A stretch of 64,000 nucleotides of DNA. It comes from Rhodopseudomonas_A sp036404135 (GTDB lineage: Bacteria > Pseudomonadota > Alphaproteobacteria > Rhizobiales > Xanthobacteraceae). Made by a program: the position numbers and the translations under genes. This document shows positions 7,471-16,032 of this stretch, one piece after another; the first letter of the stretch is position 1, and each line of letters starts with the position of its first letter. The stretch is taken from positions 128,711 through 192,710 of the forward strand of contig NZ_DASWPE010000098.1 in the NCBI RefSeq assembly GCF_036404135.1, in the 5' to 3' direction. The notes under the pieces were generated by a model. It was not told where the DNA came from and did not search any database. It saw only the letters and a list, made by a program, of their open reading frames with translations.

Positions 7471-8118
7471 TTAGCGCCGAGCATCACTTAGGCCTGCAAG
7501 CGGACAGGGACCGCCTCGCGGCTCGTCCGAAGGCCCATTCGCCGCCATGCCCGGCCGACGGGAGCCTTTTGACCTCAGCCGCGAGATTGTCGAGCAACTG
7601 ACCTTGTAGTCCCGCGCAATGGCCTTCTGGGACTCTCCAGCCAGGCATCGCTCCAGCGCATCCTTCCGTTCCATCGCGGTCATTTTCGGGCGGCGGCCGA
7701 ATTTAACACCAAGCGCCCGGGCCCGTTCGCGGCCTGCGCTCGTGCGCCTGATGATGTCCTCCCGGGTCTTGCGCGCAATGTAACCGATCAGCGCCGCCAG
7801 CACCTCACCGAAGTCGTGCGTGGTATCGGCCCATGGCTCTGCCAGTGACTTGTAGCTTGCGCCACGCCTGGTGATCTCATCAAGGACAGTAAGCATCTTG
7901 AAGGGACCTCCCCGGGTCAATCGGTCCAGGGCAGAAACAATCACGACGTCCCCGGACCGTAACTTGCGCAGCATCCGGTTCAGGATCCGCCGATGATCAT
8001 TTGCGCCGCTCTCCTTTTCGGAGAAGACATACTCACACCCGGCCTCCCTCAGCCGTTCCAATTGGATATCGAGTTCCTGACCGACAGTACTGACCCGTGC
8101 GTAGCCTAGGACCGCCAC
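7471..8118 (-). CDS. serine recombinase (resolvase/invertase family)
   Basis: 215 residues, GTG start with GGAGG six bases upstream. The catalytic N-terminal domain contains the nucleophile context YARVSTVGQELDIQLERL (Ser10 in the start used), the conserved arginine motif SALDRLTRGG and the E-helix region GEVLAALIGYIARKTREDII. A C-terminal helix-turn-helix follows (GESQKAIARDYKVSCSTISR). Such enzymes resolve cointegrates or invert DNA at short paired sites. The 375 bp on its 5' side has several similar short motifs that could be its sites. The C-terminal ~30 residues after the HTH are Pro/Gly-rich and may reflect a damaged or extended end. Confidence 0.9.
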   Translation of the reverse strand: MAVLGYARVSTVGQELDIQLERLREAGCEYVFSEKESGANDHRRILNRMLRKLRSGDVVIVSALDRLTRGGPFKMLTVLDEITRRGASYKSLAEPWADTTHDFGEVLAALIGYIARKTREDIIRRTSAGRERARALGVKFGRRPKMTAMERKDALERCLAGESQKAIARDYKVSCSTISRLRSKGSRRPGMAANGPSDEPRGGPCPLAGLSDARR

Positions 8119-8493
8119 CGGCTACCTCCCGCGCGCCCATGCAGAAGTCCTGATTTTTGCAAGGCTCACGCGGTATTTGACGAAAATTTCTGCGTAGAGA
8201 CAATTTTTCGAGTCGCGTCTGGCACTTATCAAAATCATTCAAACAATCTTCTCAGTCGTCCCTTCCCTTTCAATATGCGCTTACCGCTGACATGCGTAAA
8301 TCAGAATTTCTGCATAGCGTCGGCATGGGTTTTTCAGGGGATTTCCATGCGTAGTCTCGCCGGCGCAGTCTACTCTCCCACCGACATTTTGCTCATCGCG
8401 ACCCGCGCAGCTCATCATCCGCGGCCGCCCGGCCCGTCGCTGCCGCCGCCCGCATACGCCGCCCTATAGTCTCCCAGCCGAAGGAATAACTAC
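8119..8493. other. gene-free region with repeated motifs, possible res/recombination site
   Basis: 375 bases separate the recombinase from the next operon. Between 8135 and 8361 there are related A/T-rich motifs: TGCAGAAGTCCTGATTTTT (8140-8158), GAAAATTTCTGCGTAGAG (8182-8199), AAATCAGAATTTCTGCATAG (8298-8317), and CATGCGTA twice (8291, 8346). The first and third are inverted relative to one another. Clusters of short inverted sites beside a serine recombinase are what a res site looks like, but I cannot assign subsites. The sequence also should contain the promoter of the operon starting at 8494. Confidence 0.4.
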
Positions 8494-8697
8494 ATGATTG
8501 CCGTCGCAATTCTCTTGCCGTGGCTGGCGTTGATCATCCGTGGCCGCATCGGCCAGGGCATCCTCTGCCTCCTGCTGCAAATCACGGTCATCGGTTGGAT
8601 CCCCGCCGCCGTCTGGGCGATCGTGGTGGTCAATAGCGACAATCAGGAGCGGCGGCATCAGGAGATGCTGAATGCCGTGCGCGGAGAACGGTCATGA
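8494..8697 (+). CDS. small two-helix membrane protein (YqaE/Pmp3- or superinfection-immunity-like)
   Basis: 67 residues, ATG with GAAGGA upstream. Two hydrophobic helices (about 2-14 and 22-46) are separated by IIRGRIGQGILCLLLQIT, with the IGWIPAAVWAI signature of the YqaE/Pmp3 and Imm_superinfect families. Such proteins sit in the inner membrane; some on elements block entry of related DNA, others affect membrane potential. It overlaps the next gene by four bases and opens an operon that leads into the coupling ATPase, so a role in the donor/recipient envelope is plausible but unproven. Confidence 0.7.
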   Translation: MIAVAILLPWLALIIRGRIGQGILCLLLQITVIGWIPAAVWAIVVVNSDNQERRHQEMLNAVRGERS

Positions 8698-9404
8698 GGA
8701 TCGTTCTTGGACTGTTGCTTTCAGCGGTCATCACTTCGGCGCAGGCGGAACGGCTCTTCGTGCCGGTGTACGTCAAGGAGACGACGGCGGCGTGCCGCAA
8801 CCTGGCGAGCCTGGAATATCGCGATCGTCTTATCCGTGAGCAGCGTGGTGAAACCCTCTCGGGCATCAACTCGATGTCGGCGTTCACGGGCGAATGCGGA
8901 AACGCCCCGGAAGGCCAGTGGATGTTCCTTGAAGGCTACCGGGGCAACTACGTCTGTCTCCGGCCGAGGGTCGGCGCCGATTGCGCCTGGGTCAGGCGGG
9001 CAGCCGTTGGCGAGATTGTCGAACTGTTTCCCGGGCGGACGTTCGAACAGGGCAACAAGAACGTGCCCTGCTCCAGCTGGTCCCAGGTGGTCGCGAAATC
9101 GCGCGCCACCGAAAAGGACTATACCCAGAAGTGGCGCGCCTCACGTCCGGCCAACCGGGCCGAGGATTTCGCCCTCGGCGTCCTCACCGGTGCGCTCGGC
9201 GTGGTGACGGGCGGCCCTGACAGCAACGACGTGCAGCATGCGGACGCCTGCGTCTATTATTTCGCGTCCGCGCAGGAGAAGGCCCGGCGGCTTGTCGCCT
9301 ATCGATCGTGCCCGGCGCTCGGCGCCAACGGTCAGCAGGAAGAGGATCAGCGCGGCTACAGCGCAATGATCAGCCTCGTCAGTGACTCCTGTGTGCCTCA
9401 TTGA
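8694..9404 (+). CDS. secreted protein of unknown function
   Basis: 236 residues with a clear signal peptide (MRIVLGLLLSAVITSAQA, cleavage before ERLF). The mature part contains several cysteines (AACRN, GECGN, YVCL, ADCAW, VPCSS, ADACVYY, RSCPA, SDSCVPH), spaced as for disulfides in the periplasm. I recognise no domain. It is translationally coupled to the two-helix membrane protein upstream (ATGA overlap) and followed by another exported protein, forming an envelope-directed operon before the coupling ATPase. Confidence 0.6.
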   Translation: MRIVLGLLLSAVITSAQAERLFVPVYVKETTAACRNLASLEYRDRLIREQRGETLSGINSMSAFTGECGNAPEGQWMFLEGYRGNYVCLRPRVGADCAWVRRAAVGEIVELFPGRTFEQGNKNVPCSSWSQVVAKSRATEKDYTQKWRASRPANRAEDFALGVLTGALGVVTGGPDSNDVQHADACVYYFASAQEKARRLVAYRSCPALGANGQQEEDQRGYSAMISLVSDSCVPH

Positions 9405-9453
9405 GCGTCAGGTGGGTCTTTTACTGTGGACACTCTTCTCGGAGGTCTTTGTG

Positions 9454-11007
9454 ATGCGTCCAGGTTTTCTGAAGATTCGGTGCGCGTGGCTGCGCGGAAT
9501 CGGACTGCTTTCGGTATTCTGCCTTGTTGCGGCCAATGCGCATGCCCAATCACCGGAAAAGCTCTCGCAGCGCGAACGCACCTTTCTCGACCTGATCGAG
9601 GTCGGAGACGAGGCCAAGGCGGTGGAATACGCGAAAGTCGCCGAAATCAACCCGAACTCGATTGCCGGGGAACCTCTCGGCAGCTGGTTCTATGCCATGT
9701 TCCCGAACCGCGGTGGCACGCCCATTCAGCGGCGACTGAACGTCCAGCGGATCGTCTTTCAGACCTTCAAGCAGAACCCCAATCCGCCGAGCATCCAGAA
9801 GAACGCGATAGCCAGGTTCTGCAACTACGCGCCGTACAATGACAATCCGATGATGAAATTCGGCAATGCCGACGAGCAGCGGATGCTGGCAACACAAAGG
9901 TTCAACCAGCAAAAGCCCCATATCGATAACATGGCCGCGGCGTTCGACTCCCTGATCGGCTACGGCCTCCGGGACAAGACCATCATCAATGAGATATTCA
10001 TTTCCTGCTTCTTTCACAACGCGGCGTCGTTGTCGGACGGGGTGGTTAACGAGAATGAGTACGTCTACGACACTCTCATCACCAAGATCCTGAAAGCGGG
10101 CGCGGACATCAATACCGAGGACGGTCCCGAACGCCCGATCCAGTTCGCGCTGCGGCTGGGTTACCCCGGCATCGTCGAACGCCTGCTTCGCGACGGCGCC
10201 CAACTCAACTTCGTGGTGCGCACCAACGCCTTTGACCACACCAATCCCTCCGAAGGCTGCCAGCCCCGGCGTAGCCGCTCGGTCTATGGCGCCATGTTCA
10301 ACTACGTGGATTCGCGGAACGTGGAAGCCGCCTTGAGGGTTGTCAGCGCGCTTGCCAAGGCCGGTTATTCGCCGACGACCAAATACGGCTACACGGAAAA
10401 CCCCAATGGCCAGATCCTCTGCCACTACAAATCGTTCTACGACGCGGTGGTCGATAGCGGCAACCTGCCCTACGCGGCGCGCATCAAGGAAATCGCCGAC
10501 GGCATGGGAACGCCGCCCGCCCCCCCTGTGGACTCGCCGAAGCCTGCCGCGACGTCGACCCCAGCGCAGCCCGTACAGGCAGCCTTAACGGCGCCGCCCC
10601 CGATAGGCGCGTGGCGGTTCACCGTCGAGAATGGCCGTCCGGTCGCCCTGGCCAAGAGCGAAAAACCGGACGGCAGCCATCTCGCCGCCCTGAGACTGGA
10701 ATGTGCCGCGGGTGGTCGCCTTGAGTATGTCGCGGTCGCCGCGAGAAACGGCTTCGATACCCTCTGGGTCAACGGCATCGACGACACCCTCCATACCATC
10801 CCGTTGGTTAAAGGCCGCGTGACGGGCGCCGACAACGTCCTGCTGTCGAAGGAATTCTTGACCATGGAAGGCATCGCCAAGCGCGACAACAGACCCGGTT
10901 GGGGGATGGAAATGAGCATCGATGGGCCGGAGGCCGGGATGCAGACCATTGAGATGGGCGGGTTTTCAAAGGTGCGCAGCTTCATGCTCTCCCAATGCAA
11001 GAGCTAA
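9454..11007 (+). CDS. exported protein with ankyrin-like repeats
   Basis: 517 residues from the ATG at 9454, which has GGAGG upstream and directly yields a signal peptide ending ANAHAQ. Around residues 200-265 there are ankyrin-like helices (LITKILKAGADINTEDG, PIQFALRLGYPGIVERLLRD, GAQLNFVV). A Pro/Ala-rich linker (PPVDSPKPAATSTPAQ) leads to a C-terminal beta-rich domain. A periplasmic protein-binding role fits but is inference. It lies 49 bp after the previous secreted protein and 17 bp before the next small membrane gene in one operon. Confidence 0.65.
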   Translation: MRPGFLKIRCAWLRGIGLLSVFCLVAANAHAQSPEKLSQRERTFLDLIEVGDEAKAVEYAKVAEINPNSIAGEPLGSWFYAMFPNRGGTPIQRRLNVQRIVFQTFKQNPNPPSIQKNAIARFCNYAPYNDNPMMKFGNADEQRMLATQRFNQQKPHIDNMAAAFDSLIGYGLRDKTIINEIFISCFFHNAASLSDGVVNENEYVYDTLITKILKAGADINTEDGPERPIQFALRLGYPGIVERLLRDGAQLNFVVRTNAFDHTNPSEGCQPRRSRSVYGAMFNYVDSRNVEAALRVVSALAKAGYSPTTKYGYTENPNGQILCHYKSFYDAVVDSGNLPYAARIKEIADGMGTPPAPPVDSPKPAATSTPAQPVQAALTAPPPIGAWRFTVENGRPVALAKSEKPDGSHLAALRLECAAGGRLEYVAVAARNGFDTLWVNGIDDTLHTIPLVKGRVTGADNVLLSKEFLTMEGIAKRDNRPGWGMEMSIDGPEAGMQTIEMGGFSKVRSFMLSQCKS

Positions 11008-11024
11008 TTCGAAAGGGAGTCGAG

Positions 11025-11225
11025 ATGCGTTACGTCTGGATCGGATTTCATATTTTGATGCTGCTACTGGTCGTGATGGCGTTTGGCGGCGCATTCTCGG
11101 AGCCGGTGACCGGCAATTTCGCCCATGATAACGGCCGTACCATCATGCCGGTGATCGGCGTTGTCACGATCTGGGTTGTTGGCGCCATCATCCTGCGGGT
11201 CATGCGCAAATTCTCCAGCTACTGA
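11025..11225 (+). CDS. small two-helix inner-membrane protein, unknown function
   Basis: 66 residues; the ATG at 11025 follows GGGAG. Two hydrophobic helices (about 3-22 and 40-59) flank a short polar loop (SEPVTGNFAHDNGRT), with a basic C-terminus (RVMRKFSSY). No family is recognised. It is the fourth gene of the operon that begins at 8494 and precedes the coupling ATPase by 95 bp. Confidence 0.55.
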   Translation: MRYVWIGFHILMLLLVVMAFGGAFSEPVTGNFAHDNGRTIMPVIGVVTIWVVGAIILRVMRKFSSY

Positions 11226-11320
11226 AAACCTTGTCGGACGGCTGACATCGGACAGTAAAGGCCGCCCGCCTCGCGGGCAGCGCCGTTGACCGGCGAAGGC
11301 CCGGCCGACAGGTTTTGCGC

Positions 11321-12844
11321 ATGGCCGTTTTACGCGCTTCATTCCGGTTGGCCGTCGTTCTCGTGCGGCTGGGGCTGCTGATCGTCCGCGTCCAGTGTTC
11401 GATCCTGTTTGCGCTTAGTCGGATCGTTATCGCGTGCTTTATGTCCCCCGCCATGACCCATGGATCGGCCCGCTGGGCGAGCTCGTGGGAGCTTTTGCGC
11501 AGCGGCGCACTCGGCGGCCGCGGCCTGATCGTCGGCAAGAAGTGGGGACGCTTTGTCCGGTTCAACCGCGACGGGTTCGTGCTGCTCTTCGCCCCGACAC
11601 GGACCGGCAAGGGCTATTCGGTCGTCATCCCCAACCTGCTCACTTATCCCGGGTCCATCATCGCGATCGACATCAAGGGCGAGAACCAGGCGGTCACGGC
11701 CCGTGCCCGGGCGAGAAGGGGCCCGGTCTGGACCCTCAACGTCCTCGATCCGGCCGCCTCGGATTCCTTTAACCCGCTGGATATGATCCAGACCGGGACA
11801 TGGCATGAGGCCGACGACGCCAAGCAGCTCGCCGACCTGCTGATCATCCCCACCCACGACGGCGAGCACTGGGACGAGAAGGCACGCGCCCTGCTCGCCA
11901 CCGTGATGCTCTACGTGTGCCACAAGTACCGTGATGACCCCGAGCTCCGCACGCTGGCGCAGGTCCGCGCCCTGGCCGCACAGGACTGGCCGGGACTGGA
12001 GGCCACGCTGCGCGACGCCGCCACGCTCGCCTCCATCAGCCTGCGCGAGGAAGCCACCAGCCTGCTGGCGATGGACCGCAGCGACGAAATGAAGTCGATC
12101 AAGTCGACCATGGACAAGGCCACCGCGATCTGGTCGGTCGATAAACCCGCCGGCATCGTGTCGCTCCGGTCGGATTTCAAATTTGAGCAGCTGAACCGGC
12201 AGACCGGCACGGTTTATGTCATGGTGCCGGAAGAGAAGCTGTCCATTTACCGCGGCTTCCTGCGCGCCATCATCGGCTGCGCCATCTACGCCATGACCCG
12301 CCAGAAGCAGCACCTGCCGCCGATCAAGACCCTGTTCCTGCTGGACGAGGCGGCAGCCCTCGGCCGCATCCAGCCGATCGAGGACGGTGTCGGCTACCTG
12401 GCGGCCTACATGAACATGATCATGGTCTGGCAGGATCTCGACCAGCTCGAACGCACCTACAGCCGCGCCCGCTCCATCATCGCCAACGCGGGCTGCAAGG
12501 TGGCGTTCAACGTCAGCGACATCGACACCGCGCGCATGCTGGCGGACAGCATCGGCCACGCCACCATCCTGAGCCACTCGGCGGGCCGCTCACAGGCGAA
12601 TGTGGATGTCGTACGCCATAATCTCAGCGAGGGCGTGAGCGAGGCGCCGCGCTATCTCCTCGATCCCGCGGAGATCATGCGGCTGCCTGACCGGCGGGCG
12701 CTGATCCTGATGCCGCGACAGGTCACCTACCCGATCCTGGCCACCAAGGTACGCTACTGGCTTGAGCGGCAGTGGCGGGGATTGTGGGACCCCTGGCGGG
12801 TCCCATTGCCTGACGCGGAGGCGCTGACGGCCGACCCCGACTAA
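11321..12844 (+). CDS. VirD4/TraG-type coupling ATPase (module 1)
   Basis: 507 residues from the ATG at 11321. An N-terminal hydrophobic pair (about 10-41) anchors it in the membrane; Walker A is APTRTGKG (91-98) within LLFAPTRTGKGYSVVIPNLL, and Walker B is FLLDEAAALG (339-348). The T4CP signature IAIDIKGEN (115-122) is present. Coupling proteins are hexameric ATPases that hand the relaxase-DNA complex to the type IV secretion channel. It converges with the first relaxase and their 3' ends overlap by 255 bp. Length is somewhat short for VirD4, like compact versions on alphaproteobacterial islands. Confidence 0.92.
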   Translation: MAVLRASFRLAVVLVRLGLLIVRVQCSILFALSRIVIACFMSPAMTHGSARWASSWELLRSGALGGRGLIVGKKWGRFVRFNRDGFVLLFAPTRTGKGYSVVIPNLLTYPGSIIAIDIKGENQAVTARARARRGPVWTLNVLDPAASDSFNPLDMIQTGTWHEADDAKQLADLLIIPTHDGEHWDEKARALLATVMLYVCHKYRDDPELRTLAQVRALAAQDWPGLEATLRDAATLASISLREEATSLLAMDRSDEMKSIKSTMDKATAIWSVDKPAGIVSLRSDFKFEQLNRQTGTVYVMVPEEKLSIYRGFLRAIIGCAIYAMTRQKQHLPPIKTLFLLDEAAALGRIQPIEDGVGYLAAYMNMIMVWQDLDQLERTYSRARSIIANAGCKVAFNVSDIDTARMLADSIGHATILSHSAGRSQANVDVVRHNLSEGVSEAPRYLLDPAEIMRLPDRRALILMPRQVTYPILATKVRYWLERQWRGLWDPWRVPLPDAEALTADPD

Positions 12845-13894
12845 ATCCCGGACCAGGGTTTCCGCCAGGTAGCGCCGCCGGAAATCCCCCTCACGGCCAA
12901 GCCGCATGCCCAGGATGATCTGCCAAAGGGCCATGCCGTCCCCGATGCGCCGCAGCAGCGCCGGGATACCCACCGGCAGCGGGCGGTCCGGCTTGACTTT
13001 CTTCAACCGGAGCGGCGCGCCCGGCTCCCAAACCGGCGGCGCTCTCTTCCTCGGTTTGTCCAATTGCAGCAGATGGCGGACGTAGGCCTTCTGCCAGCGC
13101 TCCAACCGCTCGCGCGCCTGTTCGGCGTTGCCGGCCAGGATGGCCGCGTTCCGCTCCGCCCGGTCGGGCTGATCCTTGCGGATAGCCGGCCTGCGGACGG
13201 TAAATCGCCGTTGTTCGCGGCCGAGATGGATTTCCGGCCTGCGCCGCAGCGAAGCCTCCGCAAGCCGGTCGCCGCGCTGAGATGCGCTAACCCGCTGAGC
13301 CTCCAAGGTCCGGTGGTCGACCTGCGCGCCGATCCCCGCTCGCGCCAGCGCGCGGTTCTGGTGCTCGGCCCACATCGCCCGCCACGCCACCAGCAGCCGG
13401 TCGCTGTTCCACTCCCGCGTCTTGACCGCCCGCAGCCCCGCCGGTGTCGCCTGCCGTAAAACCAGCAGGATATGGGCGTGGTGGTTGTGCGGATGGTCGC
13501 CCTTTTCCAGAACAGGCGCATGAATGGCGACATCCGCCACCATGCCGCGGCTGACGAAGGCCGCCTGGACGAAGCTTAAAAGCAGTTCCCGCCGCTGGAC
13601 GGCATCCAGTTCATGCGGCAGTGCCAAATTGATTTCCCGGGCGAGCTGGGCGTCCTTGCGCCCCTCCATCCGCTCGACCAGATTCCACAGGTACGACCGG
13701 TCAGCCAATCGAGCATCGGCGCCGAGAGGGAGGATGATCTCAGCTGATACGACACCCCGGCGGTGGCTGTAGTCGTGAACCTCGCCCGTCCGGCGATCCC
13801 TGATCTTCTCTCCGGCCCGGTAAGCGGCTGCGGCAAGGGCCGATCGCCCCTGCGACCGCCGAATGATCTGTACCGAGAAGTGGTAGCTCGCCAC
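12590..13894 (-). CDS. MobA/MobL-type (MOBQ) relaxase (module 1)
   Basis: 434 residues. The N-terminal relaxase domain has the putative catalytic Tyr25 in SALAAAAYRAGE, and metal-binding histidines in HPHNHHAHILLVL (134-145). Conserved blocks also include GVVSAEIILP and REINLALPHELD. The enzyme nicks oriT, binds covalently to the 5' end and is transferred. A nic-like TAAGTGCGC lies 137 bp upstream of its start. From about residue 350 the frame is read antisense to the 3' end of the coupling ATPase; that last ~84 residues looks non-native (Pro/Arg-rich), so an original stop may have been lost or the tail is dispensable. Confidence 0.9.
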   Translation of the reverse strand: MASYHFSVQIIRRSQGRSALAAAAYRAGEKIRDRRTGEVHDYSHRRGVVSAEIILPLGADARLADRSYLWNLVERMEGRKDAQLAREINLALPHELDAVQRRELLLSFVQAAFVSRGMVADVAIHAPVLEKGDHPHNHHAHILLVLRQATPAGLRAVKTREWNSDRLLVAWRAMWAEHQNRALARAGIGAQVDHRTLEAQRVSASQRGDRLAEASLRRRPEIHLGREQRRFTVRRPAIRKDQPDRAERNAAILAGNAEQARERLERWQKAYVRHLLQLDKPRKRAPPVWEPGAPLRLKKVKPDRPLPVGIPALLRRIGDGMALWQIILGMRLGREGDFRRRYLAETLVRDLVGVGRQRLRVRQWDPPGVPQSPPLPLKPVAYLGGQDRVGDLSRHQDQRPPVRQPHDLRGIEEIARRLAHALAEIMAYDIHIRL

Positions 13895-13983
13895 AGGCAG
13901 AGGATCGCCGCCGCACGACTACATGTCAAATATTTCAATGAATTGTCGGACAAAGCTCAGGCCGCAACACCGGCTGTGACTTG

Positions 13984-14043
13984 GCCGCCACGCGTTGAGA
14001 CGCGGCACCTATGTTGGCGCAGCCAATGTATAAGTGCGCTATT
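13984..14043 (+). other. candidate oriT of module 1 (MOBQ nic-like site)
   Basis: In the 233 bp gene-free stretch in front of relaxase 1, an inverted repeat GCCGC...GCGGC (13984-14006) is followed by ATGTTGGCG (14011) and TAAGTGCGCTATT (14031-14043). TAAGTGCGC matches the core of the RSF1010/IncQ nic region, whose relaxase MobA is the family type. The second module has the same ATGTTGGCG and TAAGTGCGCTGTT pair in the same orientation and similar distance. The nick position itself is inferred. Confidence 0.6.
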
Positions 14044-14127
14044 CAACTGGGATATATCGTTTGACGTTCCTCAATACCGCCGCTGCATCGCACCTATGGG
14101 CGTATTGGTCGGTTGCGCTTCTCAAGT

Positions 14128-15696
14128 TCACTTTAGGTACACCTCCATGGCACCTAGTATTGCATCTACCACGCCATCATCAGGAACCCGCAGCTGAGTT
14201 TCATCATTCGGCCGCACCACACCAGCACTCGGATGAACATCGCCAAGAATTACTTCGACAAATCGAGACGCAGTTGGATGAGACCTTAGTGAACGCAGCC
14301 CGTCCCAGCTTAGACTCCGTTCGAAAAGTGATCGAATACCGAGTCTATCGAATAGCGCATTGATTTGCCGAAGCGACAACGTCAATCTCTGACCATCCAC
14401 AGTGCGGCGATTAAGGCCGCAATCTAGCCTGCCCATAGCTGTGTCATTGAGAATGAACGCGCGGTACTCCTGAAGATAACTAAGCAAATATTCGCGCGAG
14501 AGAAAAAACGCGAGTTGGGACCGCTCGTGTGGGAGCAGAGAGACCCTGAGTTCGCGCTCAACGAACTCCTGTATAAAGGCGCGGTTGTCGAGCAGTGCGG
14601 GCAAATTTGCAAACCTGTATTCTATGGATTGTGCAGTGTGTCCCTCCCTTGTCAGACGGTCAAAAATTGTCGAAAACCACGATGACGGGTCGCCTACACC
14701 CGTTTTCCAAGATTGGGCAATGTCATTGGCTGTCGAACGCCATACTCGCGGAATGATTGGGATGGAGGTAGCGCTGACAACTTCGGGAAGTGAGCCATAG
14801 TTCGGTCTATCCCTATACTCTCTCTTCTGCTTGAGCTCAAAATATCCGTCCAAGCTCAATGTCGGATTGGCTAGTTGTAGCATGCCATTGCGTAGAAGTG
14901 GCTCGATCGGCCTAAGTATATCGCTCAAGCCGTCTAGTTCGAAAAGGTACGACGCCGGCATAATCACGCAATCTGTAGCGAAAAGAAATGCATACCTGAA
15001 ATAGATGGAAATGGCGTCGCCGATTAGCTTGATGTCGGCATTCAAACCGTAAAGACGAAGTATTTCGGGGTTTAGAACCTGGACGAAAATGCGGCTGCCG
15101 GTCTCATCCAACTGAGGAGTGTCGGCCAACTCGTCCCCGACGTAGAGTCGGAGGAAATCTGAGATAGCAGACAACGGAATTATATATGTAACGGCCTTCT
15201 CTTCGTCGCGTCCTTGGATGACGCCAGCAGCGCGACCACCAACCACAAATGGCCCACCGCTCATTCCATGAGCTACGGGAGTTGAGAGCGCTAGCGCGTT
15301 CGTCAACCCGTAAAAGGATTGCCATGCGGCCTCCCTTAAGTGAATATCGGTTCTATGATCTGCATAACCTGCGAGGGTACCACGCAACAACTCCGGCCCT
15401 AAATTGAATAACTCCATTCGAGGACGCAAAAGCCAACCGTGCGAACCTAACGAACCATCGACATATAGCAGAGCTATGTCTCGACTTTCGTGATTTACGG
15501 TCTTGATAACCTTTCTTACTCCCGTCCACGACGCTCCTGTGACAAACAAATCATTTTCAAAACGGCCGACAACATGCTTGGCGGTGAGCAGACAATGCGG
15601 GGTTATCTGAAATCCAGAACCGCGAAACGATTCGGATGCATAGCTTGACCCCTTCCAAATTCTGGCTACAGACCTAACCCATTGCGGCTCGCGCAT
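14128..15696 (-). CDS. trypsin-like serine protease with large C-terminal domain (conflict-system effector candidate)
   Basis: 522 residues without signal peptide, so cytosolic. The first ~185 residues are a trypsin-like peptidase with an intact triad: His41 (LLTAKHVV), Asp73 (SRDIALLYVD), Ser146 (HGMSGGPFVV). The remaining ~330 residues have no family I recognise; they are helical with aromatic-rich stretches and probably sense or bind the partner signal. It is the last gene of a tight five-gene operon and its ATG abuts the stop of the Trypco1 gene. Trypco (trypsin co-occurring) proteins are known neighbours of such proteases in predicted NTP-dependent conflict systems. Role as the toxic effector is inferred. 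Confidence 0.85.
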   Translation of the reverse strand: MREPQWVRSVARIWKGSSYASESFRGSGFQITPHCLLTAKHVVGRFENDLFVTGASWTGVRKVIKTVNHESRDIALLYVDGSLGSHGWLLRPRMELFNLGPELLRGTLAGYADHRTDIHLREAAWQSFYGLTNALALSTPVAHGMSGGPFVVGGRAAGVIQGRDEEKAVTYIIPLSAISDFLRLYVGDELADTPQLDETGSRIFVQVLNPEILRLYGLNADIKLIGDAISIYFRYAFLFATDCVIMPASYLFELDGLSDILRPIEPLLRNGMLQLANPTLSLDGYFELKQKREYRDRPNYGSLPEVVSATSIPIIPRVWRSTANDIAQSWKTGVGDPSSWFSTIFDRLTREGHTAQSIEYRFANLPALLDNRAFIQEFVERELRVSLLPHERSQLAFFLSREYLLSYLQEYRAFILNDTAMGRLDCGLNRRTVDGQRLTLSLRQINALFDRLGIRSLFERSLSWDGLRSLRSHPTASRFVEVILGDVHPSAGVVRPNDETQLRVPDDGVVDAILGAMEVYLK

Positions 15697-16032
15697 TCAT
15701 TCCTTCTTCCAAGTCGCTGTTATTTTCAATACAGCCTTCGCCTCCGAGCTTACCAGCACTGGAATGGGAGACGTTTTTCCCGCGAATCCGATTTCAAATT
15801 CCACCTTCCATTCATCAGGTCCATGTTCAAGAAGAGCATCCCTTCCGACGTTAACGACGCTACGAATTGTTTTATTAAGGCGCCCAATTGCGTCCTCGAC
15901 ATCGTCGGCTACGCCGGTGGGTACCGCCCCTTCAGGAAGATCTTCAATCCCGTAAGAAGGTAGATCATCTCGAGTTATGAGTTCTACAAGAATTGACGTG
16001 CCATCTGGTGCCGTAATTGTTCCCAATTTCAT
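15697..16032 (-). CDS. Trypco1-like (CU044_2847-type) protein
   Basis: 111 residues. The C-terminal half WKVEFEIGFAGKTSPIPVLV followed by KAVLKITATW has the pattern of the trypsin-co-occurring domain 1: an FEIGF-like strand, a short loop and a final hydrophobic strand ending in a conserved Trp. The N-terminal half is a short beta start plus a helix (DVEDAIGRLNKTIRSVVNVG). Trypco1 proteins are thought to be small adaptors or inhibitors for co-encoded trypsin-like proteases. Here it sits directly upstream of such a protease (zero spacing) and overlaps the kinase gene by four bases, which supports the assignment. Confidence 0.8.
   Translation of the reverse strand: MKLGTITAPDGTSILVELITRDDLPSYGIEDLPEGAVPTGVADDVEDAIGRLNKTIRSVVNVGRDALLEHGPDEWKVEFEIGFAGKTSPIPVLVSSEAKAVLKITATWKKE

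Noticed and set aside
8275..8469. 64-codon frame in the recombinase flank
   Set aside because: Low-complexity Pro/Ala end, no ribosome site, overlaps the motif cluster that is better seen as a site.
11339..12577. Long minus-strand open frame (412 codons) opposite the first coupling ATPase
   Set aside because: Composition (His/Gly/Val/Asp-rich) is the usual mirror of a GC-rich coding strand; the plus strand has full Walker motifs.
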